Shown: positions 42,300 to 53,374 of the stretch, in pieces
Numbering within the stretch: the first letter of the stretch is position 1
How the letters are laid out: each line of letters begins with the position of its first letter
Source: Cervus elaphus
Taxonomy: Eukaryota > Chordata > Mammalia > Artiodactyla > Cervidae
Direction: 5' to 3'
Length of the DNA: 64,000 bases
Assembly: GCF_910594005.1 (NCBI RefSeq)
Contig: NC_057819.1
Coordinates: 129,243,669 to 129,307,668, forward strand
Program-made: the position numbers and the translations under genes
The notes under the pieces: model-generated
The model's database searches: none
What the model was told of the DNA's origin: nothing
The model's input: the letters and a program-made list of their open reading frames with translations, nothing else

Positions 42300-43404
42300 A
42301 AGCAAAAGAGTTCCAGAAAGACATCTACTTCTGCTTTGCTGACTATGCAAAAGACTTTAACCGTGTGGATCACAACAAACTTAAAAAATTCTTAAGGAGA
42401 TGGGAATACCAGACCACCTGACCTGCCTCCTGAGAAATCTGTATGCAGATCAGGAAGCAACAGTTAGAACTGGACATGTAACAACAGACTGGTTCCGAAT
42501 CGGGAAACGAGTACATCAAGGCTGTATATTGTCACCCTGCTTATTTAACTTATATGCAGAGTATATCATAAGAAACCCTGGGCTGGAGGAAGCACAAGCT
42601 GGAATCAAGATTGCCAGTAGAAATCAATAACCTCAGATATGCAGATGACACCACCCTTATGGCAGAAATCAAAGAACTAAAGAGCCTCTTGATGAAAGTG
42701 AAAGAGGAGAGTGAAAAAGTTGGCTTAAAGCTCAACATTCAGAAAACTAAGATCATGGCATCTGGTCCCATCACTTCATGGCAAACAGATGGGGAAACAA
42801 TGGAAACAGTGACAGACTTTGTTTTGGGGGCCTCCAAAAACACTGCAGATGGTGACTGCAGCCTTGAAATTAAAAGACGCTTACTCCTTGAAAGAAAAAT
42901 TATGAGCAACCTAGACAACATATTAAAAAGCAGAGACCTTACTTTGCCAATAAAGGTCTGTCTAGTCAAAGCTATGGTTTTTCCAGTAGTCATGTATAGA
43001 TGTGAGAGTTGGACTTGAAAGAAAGCTGAGCGCCGAAGAATTGATGCTTTTGAACTACGGTGTTAGAGAAGACTCTTGAGAGTCCTTTGGACAGCAAGGA
43101 AATCCAACCAGTCCATCCTAAAGGAAATCAGTCCTGAATATTCATTGGAAGGACTGATGCTGAAGCTGAAACTCCAATACTTTGGCCACCTGATGTGAAG
43201 AACTGACTCATTTGAAAAGACCCTGATGCTGGGAAGGATTGATGCTGGTGGGAGGAGAAGGGAAGATGGTTGGATGGCATCACTGACTCGATGGACATGA
43301 GTTTGAGTAAATTCCGGGAGCTGATGATGGACAGGGAGACCTGGCATGCTGCAGTCCATGGGGGTCGCAGAGTTGGACACGACTGAGCGACTGAACTGAA
43401 CTGA
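42300..43404 (+). pseudogene. Bov-B LINE, 5'-truncated, dead reverse transcriptase
   Basis: A non-LTR retrotransposon of the RTE clade. Three frame pieces of its ORF are visible: an N-terminal RT segment with CFADYAKDF (about 42330-42360), a middle segment, and a long piece containing the catalytic LRYADD motif (YADD at 42638-42649) plus the following thumb region. The frame is broken by at least one frameshift near 42385, a two-base loss near 42622, and stops near 43015 and 43063, so the copy cannot transpose. The 3' end is the typical 'ctgaactgaactgag' without poly(A). The 5' two-thirds of a full element is absent, as usual for LINE copies. Confidence 0.95.
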
Positions 43405-43416
43405 GACTGTCCTAGG

Positions 43417-43560
43417 GACTTCTCTGGTGGTTCAGTAACTAAGACTCAATCCCTGGTCAGAGAACTAGATCCCATATGCTGCAACTAAAGATCCTGAGTG
43501 CCACACCTTAAAAAAAAAAACAAAAAAGCACACACAAAAAAAACCCTGAACAACAACAAC
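43417..43560 (+). mobile_element. CHR-type SINE, short
   Basis: 'gggacttctctggtggttcagtaactaagactcaatccctggtcagagaactagatcccatatgctgcaac' followed by an A-rich tail, immediately after the Bov-B end. The middle is deleted. A further A-run lies at about 43590-43606. Confidence 0.88.
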
Positions 43561-43859
43561 AAAAAACTGTTCTATTATAAAATATCATTAAAAAAAAAAA
43601 AAAAAAGATAGGCACCAGAGCCTCTACGTCTGCTCAGAAGCCAGCAGTGTCCTGACGTGGCTTCTGAGACCCTGCAGCAGGCCATCTGCTTCTTTTTTGA
43701 CCCCACGCGCCCCAGGTTCTCTTCCCCAGCTGCAGCCAGATGACTGCCGTTCTCCTGACATGCGCCGTGCAGCCCCCTGGAGAACCTTTGAGTAGGTGGG
43801 TCTGGCTGCCCTGAGCATTCATCCCCCAGGAAAGCTGTTTGGTCCTTATCCTTAGTGTC

Positions 43860-44165
43860 TGCTCAGGCCTCACCTCCTCAGTGGGGTCTAGCCAACGGTG
43901 ACCTACTCCCGGCATCTGCTGTCCACACCCTAGACCTCCCCTCCCTGCTTCACACCCTTCTCTCTTCACGTCGTGTGTCGCCTTCTGACACATCGAATCA
44001 CTTAGCTGTTTCTTGTGTGTATTGTTCACTGTCTCCCCTGTCGTCAGAGTCACCTCCCCAAGGGCGGGGACCTGGGTCTCAGCGCACGTGAGTGAATGTA
44101 ATGCCCAGAACAGTGCCTCGTCTGCGGTAGGCGCTGGACGCATACGTATCTTTGAATGAATGGAT
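43860..44165 (+). mobile_element. L2 LINE 3' end
   Basis: 'aggcctcacctcctcagtggg', 'tattgttcactgtctcccctgtcgtcagag...caagggcggggacctggg', 'gcccagaacagtgcctcgtctgcggtaggcgctgga' and 'ctttgaatgaatgga' follow the L2 3' consensus. Confidence 0.85.
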
Positions 44166-44630
44166 GAGTGAGGACCTGGGCAGGTGACAGTTAAGGTAGC
44201 TACAGTGGACCAGCCGCTCAGAGCCGGAGCCTCCAGTACCCTCCTGCCGAGCACTGCCTCCTGTTTTGGGCTTGTCCACGGCAAGACCGTCCTGGCGGGG
44301 AGAACTCCTCTCCTCCCTCTTCGAGATCTAGTGCCTTCCACAAAGCACTCGCGATCACTCCTTGTCCACACCTCTCATCTGGCACTTGAGTATAGTTGCT
44401 TCTCAGGGACACATCTCATCTCCCAGAGGACGTGGGATGAGAGGCCACTCCTGGGAAAGGTGTTCAGTGAATCAGGGGGGAAGGGATGGTCCCCTGTCAC
44501 TGTTTAGCCTCAGGCTCTGGTCGGAGCCTTGAATATTGGAGACCCTCACGGATGCCAGCTATTGGGCCGTTGCAGTGCTTCCAGTCCTGGCAGCGTGGAA
44601 AGTTGTTTTTCACCATCCATCTGGGACCCC

Positions 44631-44840
44631 ACAGGGCCTTCCCAGGTGGCACAGTGGTAAAGAATCCACCTGCCACGCAGGAGGTGTGGGTTCGATCCCT
44701 GGGTTTGGATGATCCCTTGGAGCAGGAAATGGCAACCCATTCCCGTATCCTTGCCTGGAGAATCCCACGGACAGAGGAGACTGGCGGGCCATCGTCCCCG
44801 GAGGCGCAAAAGAGTTGAACGCGACTGGGTGACTACACAG
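44631..44840 (+). mobile_element. Bov-tA-type SINE with 10-bp target-site duplication
   Basis: Complete copy starting 'gggccttcccaggtggcacagtgg'. CTGGGACCCC at 44621-44630 is repeated at 44841-44850. Confidence 0.95.
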
Positions 44841-45104
44841 CTGGGACCCCCTCTGTTGGACTTGGCCTTGGGAAGCTTCTCCTTGTCCTGGTCTTCGCCC
44901 AGCTCCTTCCTAGGGCCTCGGCCTGAATGCCTCCAGAATGAAAAGTACCAGTTTCCACAAGTAAGAGAATCGATTGCCCTGTCTTTGATTTTTTCCTTTC
45001 CCCTCCCCGTCCTCCAGACTGAAAATCTGGATTCCCCCCTGGATTTAGAGGGTGGCGTTCCAAAAGGAAATGAACTCTGGCGTGAGCCAAACTGGGGCTG
45101 GGAA

Positions 45105-45265
45105 CCTAATGTGACCATTTACCAGCCACGTCACGTCGCTCAATTTACAAAACCTCATTGAGCCTCGTCTGCAAAATCGAAATAGCCCGCCCCGCCTGCA
45201 GAGGCTGGTGTAAGGGGTTAGGGATGATGAATGGAAAATAGCAGAGGACCTGGAGCGCGGCAGGC
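45105..45265 (+). mobile_element. MIR fragment
   Basis: 'gtgaccatttaccagccacgtcacgtcgctcaatttacaaaacctcattgagcctcgtctgcaaaatcg' and 'atggaaaatagcagagg' are MIR-like, moderately diverged. Confidence 0.65.
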
Positions 45266-45269
45266 CCCG

Positions 45270-47730
45270 AAGAGCTGGAAGCCAAAGTGGTCTTCACCCC
45301 CCCTGGCGGCCCCTCCCGGCTGTCTCCGAGGAGGGGCTCCAGGGACCACCCTCGCCCCCCTGCCACTCCCCACGAGCTGCTGCCTCCGCTGGCTTCCCAG
45401 ACCCCTCCCACTGCCTCTGAGTGCACAGTCCTTCCTCCCGAGTCCATCCGTGGGGAGTCAGGGCGTGAAGCAAAGCAGGAATAAGAAACAAACATGACGC
45501 CCCCCACCCTGAGTGCCCCACAAATGAAGAGGATGTTTGCAAAGGACGACCAACATAGCCCCGTCGCGCTAGTTAGATCTCATCGGCACTCCAACAAGAC
45601 CCCCACGTTTTCTTTGGTGCGAGTGGGTGGGTCTTTTCTCTTCTTTATCCTTTAACATCAGTAAGGAACACAGCAAACTCCACACTTCTGTGTGGCCTCC
45701 CTGGGTTGGTGGGGAAGCAGGGTGCCTGTCAGCTTTCTCAGACGTGGCTGATCCCAGGAGACTGAGTCTGTACGTGCGGAGAAGATCTGTAAGTCACTCA
45801 ACAAATACGTGGCACGTCTGTCGTGTGCCCAGCCTGCCGGGAGGGATGGGTGATGTGCCCGTGGATGCCACCTGTCAGCACAGGCTCAGAGTTAGTGAGG
45901 AACCCAGACACCCCACCCAGAGCCGCTTCTGGTGTGTTGGCTGCAACATGGAGGTATGCCAGGTAGTGCTGGAATTTAGAGGGGTTAAGGGAAAGCCATC
46001 CAGGGCTAGGTGGCAAGGACACCCTCCTGGGGTAGGTGATGCTGGGCCGATTCAGGAAAGGCGCATGGGGAACTCCAGGACAGGAGCCGTGGGTCATCAC
46101 CTCTGCCACTTCCTCCACCACTTAACCAGTGGCCCCACCTGCCTTTTCAAAGAGAAGGGGACCCCCTTGACCGCTAGCCCCCCTCCTTCCCCTCCTGTGT
46201 TTCCCGGGGTCAAGGCCAGGCCCTCCACCTGCTCCTGGAGCCCGCCCTCCTCGCCTGCTCAGGTGCCCCCAGCATCTGCACCTGCATCCTTTTTTCTCTC
46301 TGTCTGCTGGGTCCCTCCCCTGAGCACACACCTGCCGAGTCTCTTGCATCTTAGTTTCTCTTGCCTGCTCCTGCCCCTTCTTGCCAAGCCTTCTTGCTGA
46401 TACCACCTGCATTTGCCCACGTCCCTCGCTGCCCCCCACCCCTGCCCCTCCTTGAACCTTCCCAGTCATGGTTGCCTCTGACCTCATGTTGCCAAACCCA
46501 GCAGACCCTTCAGTGACTTGGGCCTCTAGCCCATCGTTGCGATGGCCACCTCTCCCTTCTTCTTGGCTTCCTGGAGTCCAGCTACCTCTCTGACTTTCCT
46601 TCCCAGGCCCATTTTGGGCCTCCTCCTCCTGCCGTGGTCCCTCAAATGTACCCTGAATGGGGGTGTTGGCCAGTGTTCCATGCCCCCACCCCACCCCCGT
46701 GGTTCATTTGCCAGCACTGTGCCAACTGCATCATTCCCCACAGATTCTCCCAAGATGTCTGTGATGAGCCCCAGACAGCCTGGACGTCTGTTTGAGTGTC
46801 TCCCGCCCTTAGCCCCCCCCAAACGGAGCCCCCAAGGTTCTACACCCACGTGCCTGCTGTCCCCAAGAGAGACCCACCTGTCACCCAGCAGCTTAGACCT
46901 GGCACAGTCCCTGCTCTCTTGATTCCCCTGGCCACTCCCTTTGAATAGCTCAGCGAGGCCTGCCTAGCCTGGAATTTTGCAAAGACCTCCCAGCTGTCCC
47001 CAGCCCTTAGCCCTGGGTCTCCGTGGGGTAGGAAGAGAGGTGTCCGTGGGAATCCCACAGCAGCCTCTTGGTCCTTCCAGCCCACCGCCCACTGGGCTCT
47101 CGGGATGCTGGGTGCTGTGGGGATGCTGTGTGTCGGGGGTCAGTGACTCCCCCGGGCAGTCCCCTTTCCCGGGCCCTGTGTGAGCTCTGTCCCCCTGGGA
47201 GTGGCGCCGAAGGATGTGGTGAAGGTGGAGCGGGCCCGGCTCCGACAGGGTGTCTGTCTCTGAGTTGACTTTTCCGCCCTCCTGGGAACACGGGCTGCCC
47301 GCCATGCCAGCAGGCCCCCTGCACAGGCTGAATGGGGCTCTGTTCCCGAGTGGCCGTCAAGGGCAGCCTGAGACTGAGCGTGTGTGAGCATGTTCTTTCC
47401 GAGGACCCCCACCTGGAAACCACTCCCGGCCCCGCCCTGGAAATAAACACTGCCATGGCCAGGAGCTGGCCGGGCCGGGCGCTCCCTCTGTGTGGCATCA
47501 CGGGGGACCCGCTGCCCACCAGGCCCTGGGCTCTGAGACAGCCCCTGTCCTCCTGCCAATGACGCCACCCGTGTGTTGCTGGGCCTCCCGTCTGGACCCC
47601 ACCCTCCTCTTTGACGCCTCTCTCCTGGGGCGCCTGTGGAAAGGAGTCACGGTGTGATTGCTGGCTCTGTTTTCCCAGGAAGTGGCCCAAGTGGGGGGTG
47701 TTGTCAGAGGATCCAGATATGCCAGGGCCT
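45270..47730. other. Unique intronic DNA, pyrimidine-rich in part
   Basis: 46,120-46,900 is C/T-rich, giving long proline- and serine-rich frames with no domain. Parts of it ('ccagctacctctctgactttcc') may be a decayed L2-type repeat, and a short reversed L2 tail lies at 45785-45850. No exon supported. Confidence 0.4.
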
Positions 47731-47734
47731 GTGT

Positions 47735-47940
47735 GAGTAGGAACCAGACAGACCTGGGTTGGAATCCCCACAGCTTACAAGCTGTGTGACCTCTGGCAAC
47801 TTCCTTAACCTCTCTGGGCCTTGGTTTCCTCTTCTTTAAAGTACGACTAATACTTCTCTAATAGGGAAATTTCAAGGAGCAGAGATAGTGACCTCATGTC
47901 TGAAGAGTCCCTAGCACAGAACTATGAAACACCAGTGGCT
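47735..47940 (+). mobile_element. MIR element
   Basis: 'accagacagacctgggttggaatcccc...tgtgacctctggcaacttccttaacctctctgggccttggtttcctc' is a well-preserved MIR core, with a 3' part ending 'gcacagaactatgaaacacc'. Confidence 0.9.
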
Positions 47941-48182
47941 GCTGCTCTGATTACCGATTCTGGGTAAGCTCGGGAGTGGGGTGGGGGAGCCCCGAGGACT
48001 CAACCTCCCAGGCACTCTGGGAAGGCAGCCCAGCCTGGGGTGGCATCACGGGAACCCAGGGCATTGGCCAGCCATCTTTGGCCCCAGAGGTGGCTGCATT
48101 TCAGAGAAGAGAAGAGTAGTTTCCCGTCTCATCAGTGTAGTAGGAGTTCAGAGCATTTTAGAGTCTTCTAGGGGAAGATTGG

Positions 48183-48388
48183 CTTGCCAGGTGCCTCAGA
48201 TGGTAAAGAATCCAAGTGCCAATGCAGGAGATGCAGGTTTGACCCCTGGGTCGGGAAGATCCCCTGGAGAAGGGAACGGCAACCCACTCTGGTATTCTTG
48301 CCTGGGGAATCCCATGAACAGAGGAGCCTGGCGGGCCACAGTCCACGAGGTCATAAGAGTCAGACACGACTTAGCGACTAAACAACAA
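48183..48388 (+). mobile_element. Bov-tA-type SINE
   Basis: Complete copy from 'gcttgccaggtgcctcagatgg' to 'gacacgacttagcgactaaacaac'. Confidence 0.94.
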
Positions 48389-48635
48389 GGGACAGAGGGA
48401 TCCACACTCCAGGACAGAGTCCTCCAGCACAAGGGGCCCAGCCTCTGCCTGGACACTCCCTCCAACAGGACGCTTCTCCCTCGCCAGGCAAGGCCCCTAG
48501 ATGCCTGGCAGAATGGTACCCCCTCTCCTGGGATGCAGAACCCTAGTTCCATCAACTGCTACTCCCCCAAAAGGGGAGCCCTCCATGGGCAGGGCCTGGG
48601 CTCTCTTTGTCTCTGCGCCCACCCTGGCCCGCACA

Positions 48636-48836
48636 CGGCAGTCTCAGGGAGGGTGACTTACCCCAAGGACATGCGGCAATGTCTCCTGACAACTTTGGGT
48701 GTCCTGACTTGGGAGGGTGTGGATCCTCCTGGCTCGTAGTGGGTAAAGGCCAAGGATGCAGAGGACAGACCCTCGTAATGAAGAAAGACCTGGCCCACAC
48801 CGTCCGTTGTGCTGAGGGTGAGAAACTTTGCCTTAA
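48636..48836 (+). mobile_element. MER20-like hAT transposon
   Basis: 'ggacatgcggcaatgtctcctgacaactttggg', 'ggctcgtagtgggtaaaggccaaggatgc', 'gaagaaagacctggcccacac' and 'gagggtgagaaactttg' align in order with MER20. Confidence 0.8.
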
Positions 48837-49374
48837 ACCAACATCCATCTTTGAGAGCCATGCCCAGACCTGAACATAGACCGACTTGTGTGGGTTTCCT
48901 GGGATTTAAAAGACTGAAAATGGGAGAAAAGTCATCCAGCTTCATTTCCAGCTGGCATCCAAATGAAGAATTTTGCAAAGGAACTCCGTAAAAAGTGCTT
49001 AGAGTTTGTTGTTGTTTTTTTCTATCTTCCTGTGTATTCAGTTATTAGCCTCTACTGGGCATGAGCTGGGAAGTCACAGATGCCGGGTGAGAGACCAAGG
49101 TCTCCTGCGGAGGCTGTGTTTCAGGGCTGTTCTTGGAGCTGGGGATGCTGTGGAGGAAGCTGGTCCCTGCCCTTCCGATGCTCAGGCTGCCCTGCCCCGG
49201 GTGTCTCTTCACGGCGTGGCTGCAGTCTGGGGCTGTGTTCCTTCTTTGGGACTCACAGAGGGATTCTTGGGGGCGGAGGGCTGGAAACTCCAGGCCCAGC
49301 GCGGTCCCTGCTCTTTACCCGTGACCTTAGTGCAAACCACTCCAACTTCCGGTCCTGTTTCCCAAACCTGCCTG

Positions 49375-50045
49375 TATCAGTCAGGATTCTCCAGAGAAAT
49401 GAAAGCAAGAGACCATATGAAGATATTTATGATCAAACCAGTCAGTCCTAAAGGAAATCAACCCTGAATACTCATTGGAAGGACTGATGCCGAAGCTCTA
49501 GTACTTTGGCCACCTGATGTGAAGAGCTGACTCATTGGAAAAGACCCTGATGCTAAGAAAGAATGAAGGCAAAAGGAGAAGGGGGCAGCAGAACATGAGA
49601 TGGTTGGATGGCATCACTGACTCAGTGGATGTGAATTTGAGAAAAATCGGGGACTTAGCAGAGGGCAGAGGAGCCTGGCAGGCTACAGCCCATGGAGTTG
49701 CAAAGAGTCGGACTCGGCTTAGCAACTGAACAAATGTAGAGATATTTAGAAAGAGGTTTATGTGACGATTTGTCTCATTGTTATTATGCAAGCTGAGAAA
49801 TCCCTCAAGCTGCCATCCACAGCCTGCAGACGTGGGAATGCCCGTGGGGGTATTCTAGTCCAGGGGAACCTGGGGCTCAGTCGGGTACGTCAAGGTCAAG
49901 TCCAGAGGCCTGAGAACCGGGAGTCTGAGAAAGGAACAGGAGAAAATGGATGATTCAGCTCAACCAAGGGCTCTACCCTTCCCCCATCTTTTTGGCTCTT
50001 GGGGTCCTCCATAGAGCAGTCCCTGCCCATCCATATGGGCTAGGG
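49375..50045 (+). mobile_element. Old interspersed repeat interrupted by Bov-B
   Basis: 'tcaggattctccagagaaatgaaag' before and 'aagctgagaaatccctcaagctgcc...gtccagaggcctgagaaccggg' after the Bov-B insertion match a common mammalian repeat ('tcagggttctccagagaaacagaacc...ggcctgagaaccagggg'). Family name left open. Confidence 0.5.
49430..49739 (+). mobile_element. Bov-B 3' fragment with 9-bp target-site duplication
   Basis: 'gtcagtcctaaaggaaatcaaccctgaatactcattggaaggactgatgc' to 'ggactcggcttagcaactgaac' is the Bov-B 3' end. AGATATTTA at 49421-49429 recurs at 49740-49748. Confidence 0.9.
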
Positions 50046-50221
50046 CCCTATGCTTCGCCAATTCAAAGACTAATCTCTTCCAGAAGCAGCCTCACAGGCA
50101 CACCAGCAATGACCTTCCACTGTCCATCTGGGCACCTCTTAGCCCAGCCAAGTGGCCACAACACTGCCCATCACATTGCCCGGCCCACCACTCATCGGGT
50201 GAGGTCCCTGTGTCCGCCACC

Positions 50222-50527
50222 ACTGTGGTGGTGTTCAGCTGCTAAGCTGAGTCTGACTCCTTGCGATCCCGTGGACTACAGCGCTCCAAGCTCTTCTGTC
50301 CACCGTCTCCCGGAGCTTGCTCAAACTCGTGTCCATTGAGTGGGTGATGCCATCCAACGTCTCATCCTCTGCCATCCCCTTCTCCTCCTGCCTTCAGTCT
50401 TCCCCAGCATCAGGGTCTTTTCCAGTGAGTCGGCTCTTCACATCAGGAGGCTGAAGGACTCAGCTTCAGCTTCAGCCTCCATCCTTCCAGTGAATATTCA
50501 AGGTTGATTTCCTTTAGGATTGAGAGC
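50222..50527 (-). mobile_element. Bov-B 3' fragment, antisense
   Basis: 'gttcagctgctaagctgagtctgactcc', 'ccattgagtgggtgatgccatcc', 'cagggtcttttccagtgagtcggctcttcacatcagg' is the reversed Bov-B 3' end. A short GCTTCA repeat lies inside. Confidence 0.9.
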
Positions 50528-50639
50528 ACCACAGACTGGCCAACTGGAACCAGCTCAGGAGGCCAGAATCAAGCTGTTGGCAAGGCTGATTCCTTCTGGA
50601 AGCCCTGGGGAGAAGCCTTTCCGTGCCTCCCCAGCAGTC

Positions 50640-51120
50640 CTGGGCTTGTGGCCGCATCGCTCTGGTCTCTGCCTCCATGGCCACATGGCCGTCTTCCCTG
50701 AATCTGTGTCTCTACCACCTTCCCTCTGGGTTTGTCTCCATGTCCAGAGTTCCTTCTTTTTAGAAGGGCACCACGATTGGACTGGTTTGCGCCTTGATCC
50801 AGGGAGAAAGTGAAAGTCGCTCAGTCATGTCCGACTCTTTGTGACCCCATGAACTGTGGGGACCCCATGGGATTCTTCAGGCCAGAATATGAGAGTGGGT
50901 AGCCTTTCCCTCCTCCAGGGGATCTTCCCAATCCAGGGATCAAACCCAGGTCTCCCACATTGCAGGTAGATTCTTTCCCAGCTGACCCGCAACGATCCAG
51001 GGTGTCTTCATCCTAACTTGATTATGGAGGCAGCAACGCTGTTTCCAAATAAGGCCGCATTCTGAGCTTCTGATGAGCAAGGCTTTGGGGGACCCTGTCT
51101 AGCGCCATACCCCACCTCAA
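50640..51120 (-). mobile_element. Second copy of the repeat seen at 8.0-8.5 kb, split by a SINE
   Basis: 'ggtctctgcctccatggccacatggccgtcttccctg' before and 'ttcatcctaacttgattatgg...gtttccaaataaggccgcattctgag' after the SINE give the reverse of the 8.0-8.5 kb element. Confidence 0.5.
50805..50993 (-). mobile_element. Bov-tA-type SINE with 9-bp target-site duplication
   Basis: Reverse copy from 'agaaagtgaaagtcgctcagtcatgtccgac' to 'ttctttcccagctgaccc'. GATCCAGGG at 50796-50804 is repeated at 50994-51002. Confidence 0.94.
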
Positions 51121-51129
51121 GAGGTCGAT

Positions 51130-51640
51130 GCGGTTAAACCCAGCTCATTGCTAAGGGTGCGGGGACTGGATGGGTCCTGCGGGCACCTGCCCCCAGGCCC
51201 TGGCCCCTGTTCCCTGGTGGACCAGTCCTGCTCGGGCGGAGGTTGGAGGACACGGTAGTGAGCGCCCCCAGACTCCTAGATCTGAGCTGCTCCAAGGACA
51301 GGGGAAGGGCACGCGGGCAGGGGGTGGGGTGGGACTGGTGGCCACAGGCGGAGAGGGCCTGCGTGTTTTCACGACAGTAATGCCTCTTGATGGGCCGTGG
51401 TTTGCACAGGGACTTGATGCCAGATGCAGTTGGGTGCATCGATTGGACGGCCACAAAGCCCTGTCACGGAGCAGGAAGGGGGCTGGCCGGGGCTGCCTGA
51501 CGACCGGTCCCCAAGCTGTCCCAGGCATGCCCGGGGTCACTTGGGGAGTCAGAGGCTGAGTGACCAGAGCCAGGCGGGAGGGGGAGAGGGGTGGCTCTGA
51601 CCCTGGGCCTCCCCAGGCCCTCCCTCCCCCGGACCGGCAG
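51130..51640. other. Unique GC-rich intronic DNA
   Basis: No exon or repeat recognised. Overlapping frames on both strands reflect base composition. Confidence 0.4.
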
Positions 51641-51654
51641 CGCCTGGGAGGCCT

Positions 51655-51775
51655 GTGGGGAAGGCGGCCCATTTTTAATGAACAAATTACTGTCCTTGTT
51701 AACAGCACGAACAGGCCTTTGAGGGATCAAGGGAACCAGGGCTTGGGAAACAGCCACTAATTTCATGAAGCGGAT
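51655..51775. promoter_or_regulatory. Candidate intronic regulatory element
   Basis: CATTTTTAATGAACAAATTACTG followed by TTGTTAACAGC (HNF1/forkhead-like GTTAAC) and CCACTAATTTCATG, in a GC-rich setting. Reads as intact unique DNA. Confidence 0.32.
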
Positions 51776-52520
51776 GCGTTCCAGATGCGGCCTCTGGCCC
51801 AGCAGGCGGCCGCCTTGGCCTCCTGGAGGGGAACCCAGAGCTCCCGGCCTGGAGGGAAGGCAAGGGGTGGGGGGTCTCTGACAGTGAGAGGGGTCGGGCG
51901 GCCTGAGGCTCAGGCCGAGCGGCACTGGCCTCCTTCCCCTCCCAGCATAGGGACCCTCTCGGAGAAGCTCGGGGGTCTCCACATGCTGCTGGGTGTCCGT
52001 GCAGCAATCTCTGCAGAAACACGTGACGGAGGGTGGCTGTGAATGCAGTGTTGCTTTTCAGTGGGTATTTACCTTATTAATCACAGCAGCAGCTTCTTGC
52101 TCTTGACAGACGGCCACAGGTGTGTGAGAGGCATTGATGGCATCGGCGAGCAGGGCGTGGGGCGCACGTGTGCTGTCCAGACGCCCGTGTTGGGGACCAC
52201 TGGCTTGGCCCTCTGGATCCTGGGAGCAGGCTGGGCTTGCTCAAGGGCCGTGGAGAGGCCTCTGATTTTATCCTGAGTCCCGGGAAGGCAAGGATGGTTC
52301 AGAATGGAAGAGCGCATCTGAGCTCTGTGAGAGGGAAAAAAAAGTGGATCCTGTGTTGGCCCCTCTCTCCCGCCTCTTTCCTTCCTCCCTCTGTCCCTCA
52401 TCTCCGCCCCTCCTTCCACACACGTGTGTTAAATGTTACTGGGGATTCATAGAGGGGCAGGCCCCCTCTCAGCCTTTCAGAAGCTCCTGACTTCAATTGG
52501 AGAAGCCAAAAGCAGGGGAG

Positions 52521-52698
52521 GTGGGACTTCCTGGTGGTCCAGTGGCTAAGGTTCCTCTCCTTCCAATGCAGGGGACGCGGGTTCAGTCCCTGGTCAGGGC
52601 ACTGAGATCCCATATGCTGCAGGGCGACTCAGCCTGTTCACCACAGCAAGAGAAGTCCGCACACCCCAGCAAAGACCCGGTGCAGCCAAAATTTAAAA
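52521..52698 (+). mobile_element. CHR-type SINE with target-site duplication
   Basis: From 'gtgggacttcctggtggtccagtgg' to 'gcagccaaaatttaaaa'. AGCAGGGGAG (52511-52520) and AGCGGGGGAG (52699-52708) match at 9 of 10 positions. Confidence 0.92.
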
Positions 52699-52911
52699 AG
52701 CGGGGGAGTTGGTGCCTTCAGGGTGGGGGTTCCATTTCTCACTTGCCCCTTAACCTGCAAAGTCTATTTTCAGTGGTCTTATCTACTGGGGATCTATTGA
52801 AAATTTCACTTGAAGAGTTCACCACGTTTAAAAAAAGAGGCTGACGCCTCTGATGCTGAATCCACATACTGGCTGTGTAAGTGTTAAGGGGAGGCCGTAG
52901 AGGTGCTTATG

Positions 52912-53135
52912 GGCTTCCCAGGTGGCTCAGTGGTAAAGACTCTGCCTGCCAATGCAAGAGACGCAGTTTCGCAGTTTTGATCCCTGGGTCGGGAAGATCC
53001 CCTGGAGGAGGAAATGGAAACCCACTCCAGTATTCTTGCCTGGGAAATCCCATGGACAGAGGAGCCTGGTGGGCTACAGTCCATGGGGCTGCAAAGAGTC
53101 AGACAGGACTGAGCGCGCATGCATGCACACACACA
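52912..53135 (+). mobile_element. Bov-tA-type SINE
   Basis: Complete copy from 'gggcttcccaggtggctcagtgg' to 'gacaggactgagcgcgcatgc' with a CA-rich tail. An 8-base repeat ('cgcagttt') lies inside the B-box region. Confidence 0.95.
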
Positions 53136-53374
53136 CTCACCCGGGGGCTCAGAGTTGGTGACAGGCCCAGGCCGGCACCCACGTCCACTCCTCTCCTCGT
53201 GACGTGTCCAGGCCCCTTCCCTCTTCCTGCGTGGGTGGCACAGACCGGAGGCTTGGGGGCTGGCCTGGGAGGGGGCCTCTGCTCCCGGGAGGAGGGTCGA
53301 GTCCCTGGCAAAGGCAGAGGCCATCGATCCACGTTCAGCTGAGAGCTTCACACTTAACTTGCAGCTTCTTTGCT

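Noticed and set aside
42300..43404. Active retrotransposon gene
   Set aside because: At least two frame breaks and two in-frame stops, and the 5' portion is missing.
47007..47771. 254-codon minus-strand frame and the 257-codon plus frame at 45627-46400
   Set aside because: Low-complexity Pro/Ser/Gly-rich proteins, overlapping frames, no splice or conservation evidence.
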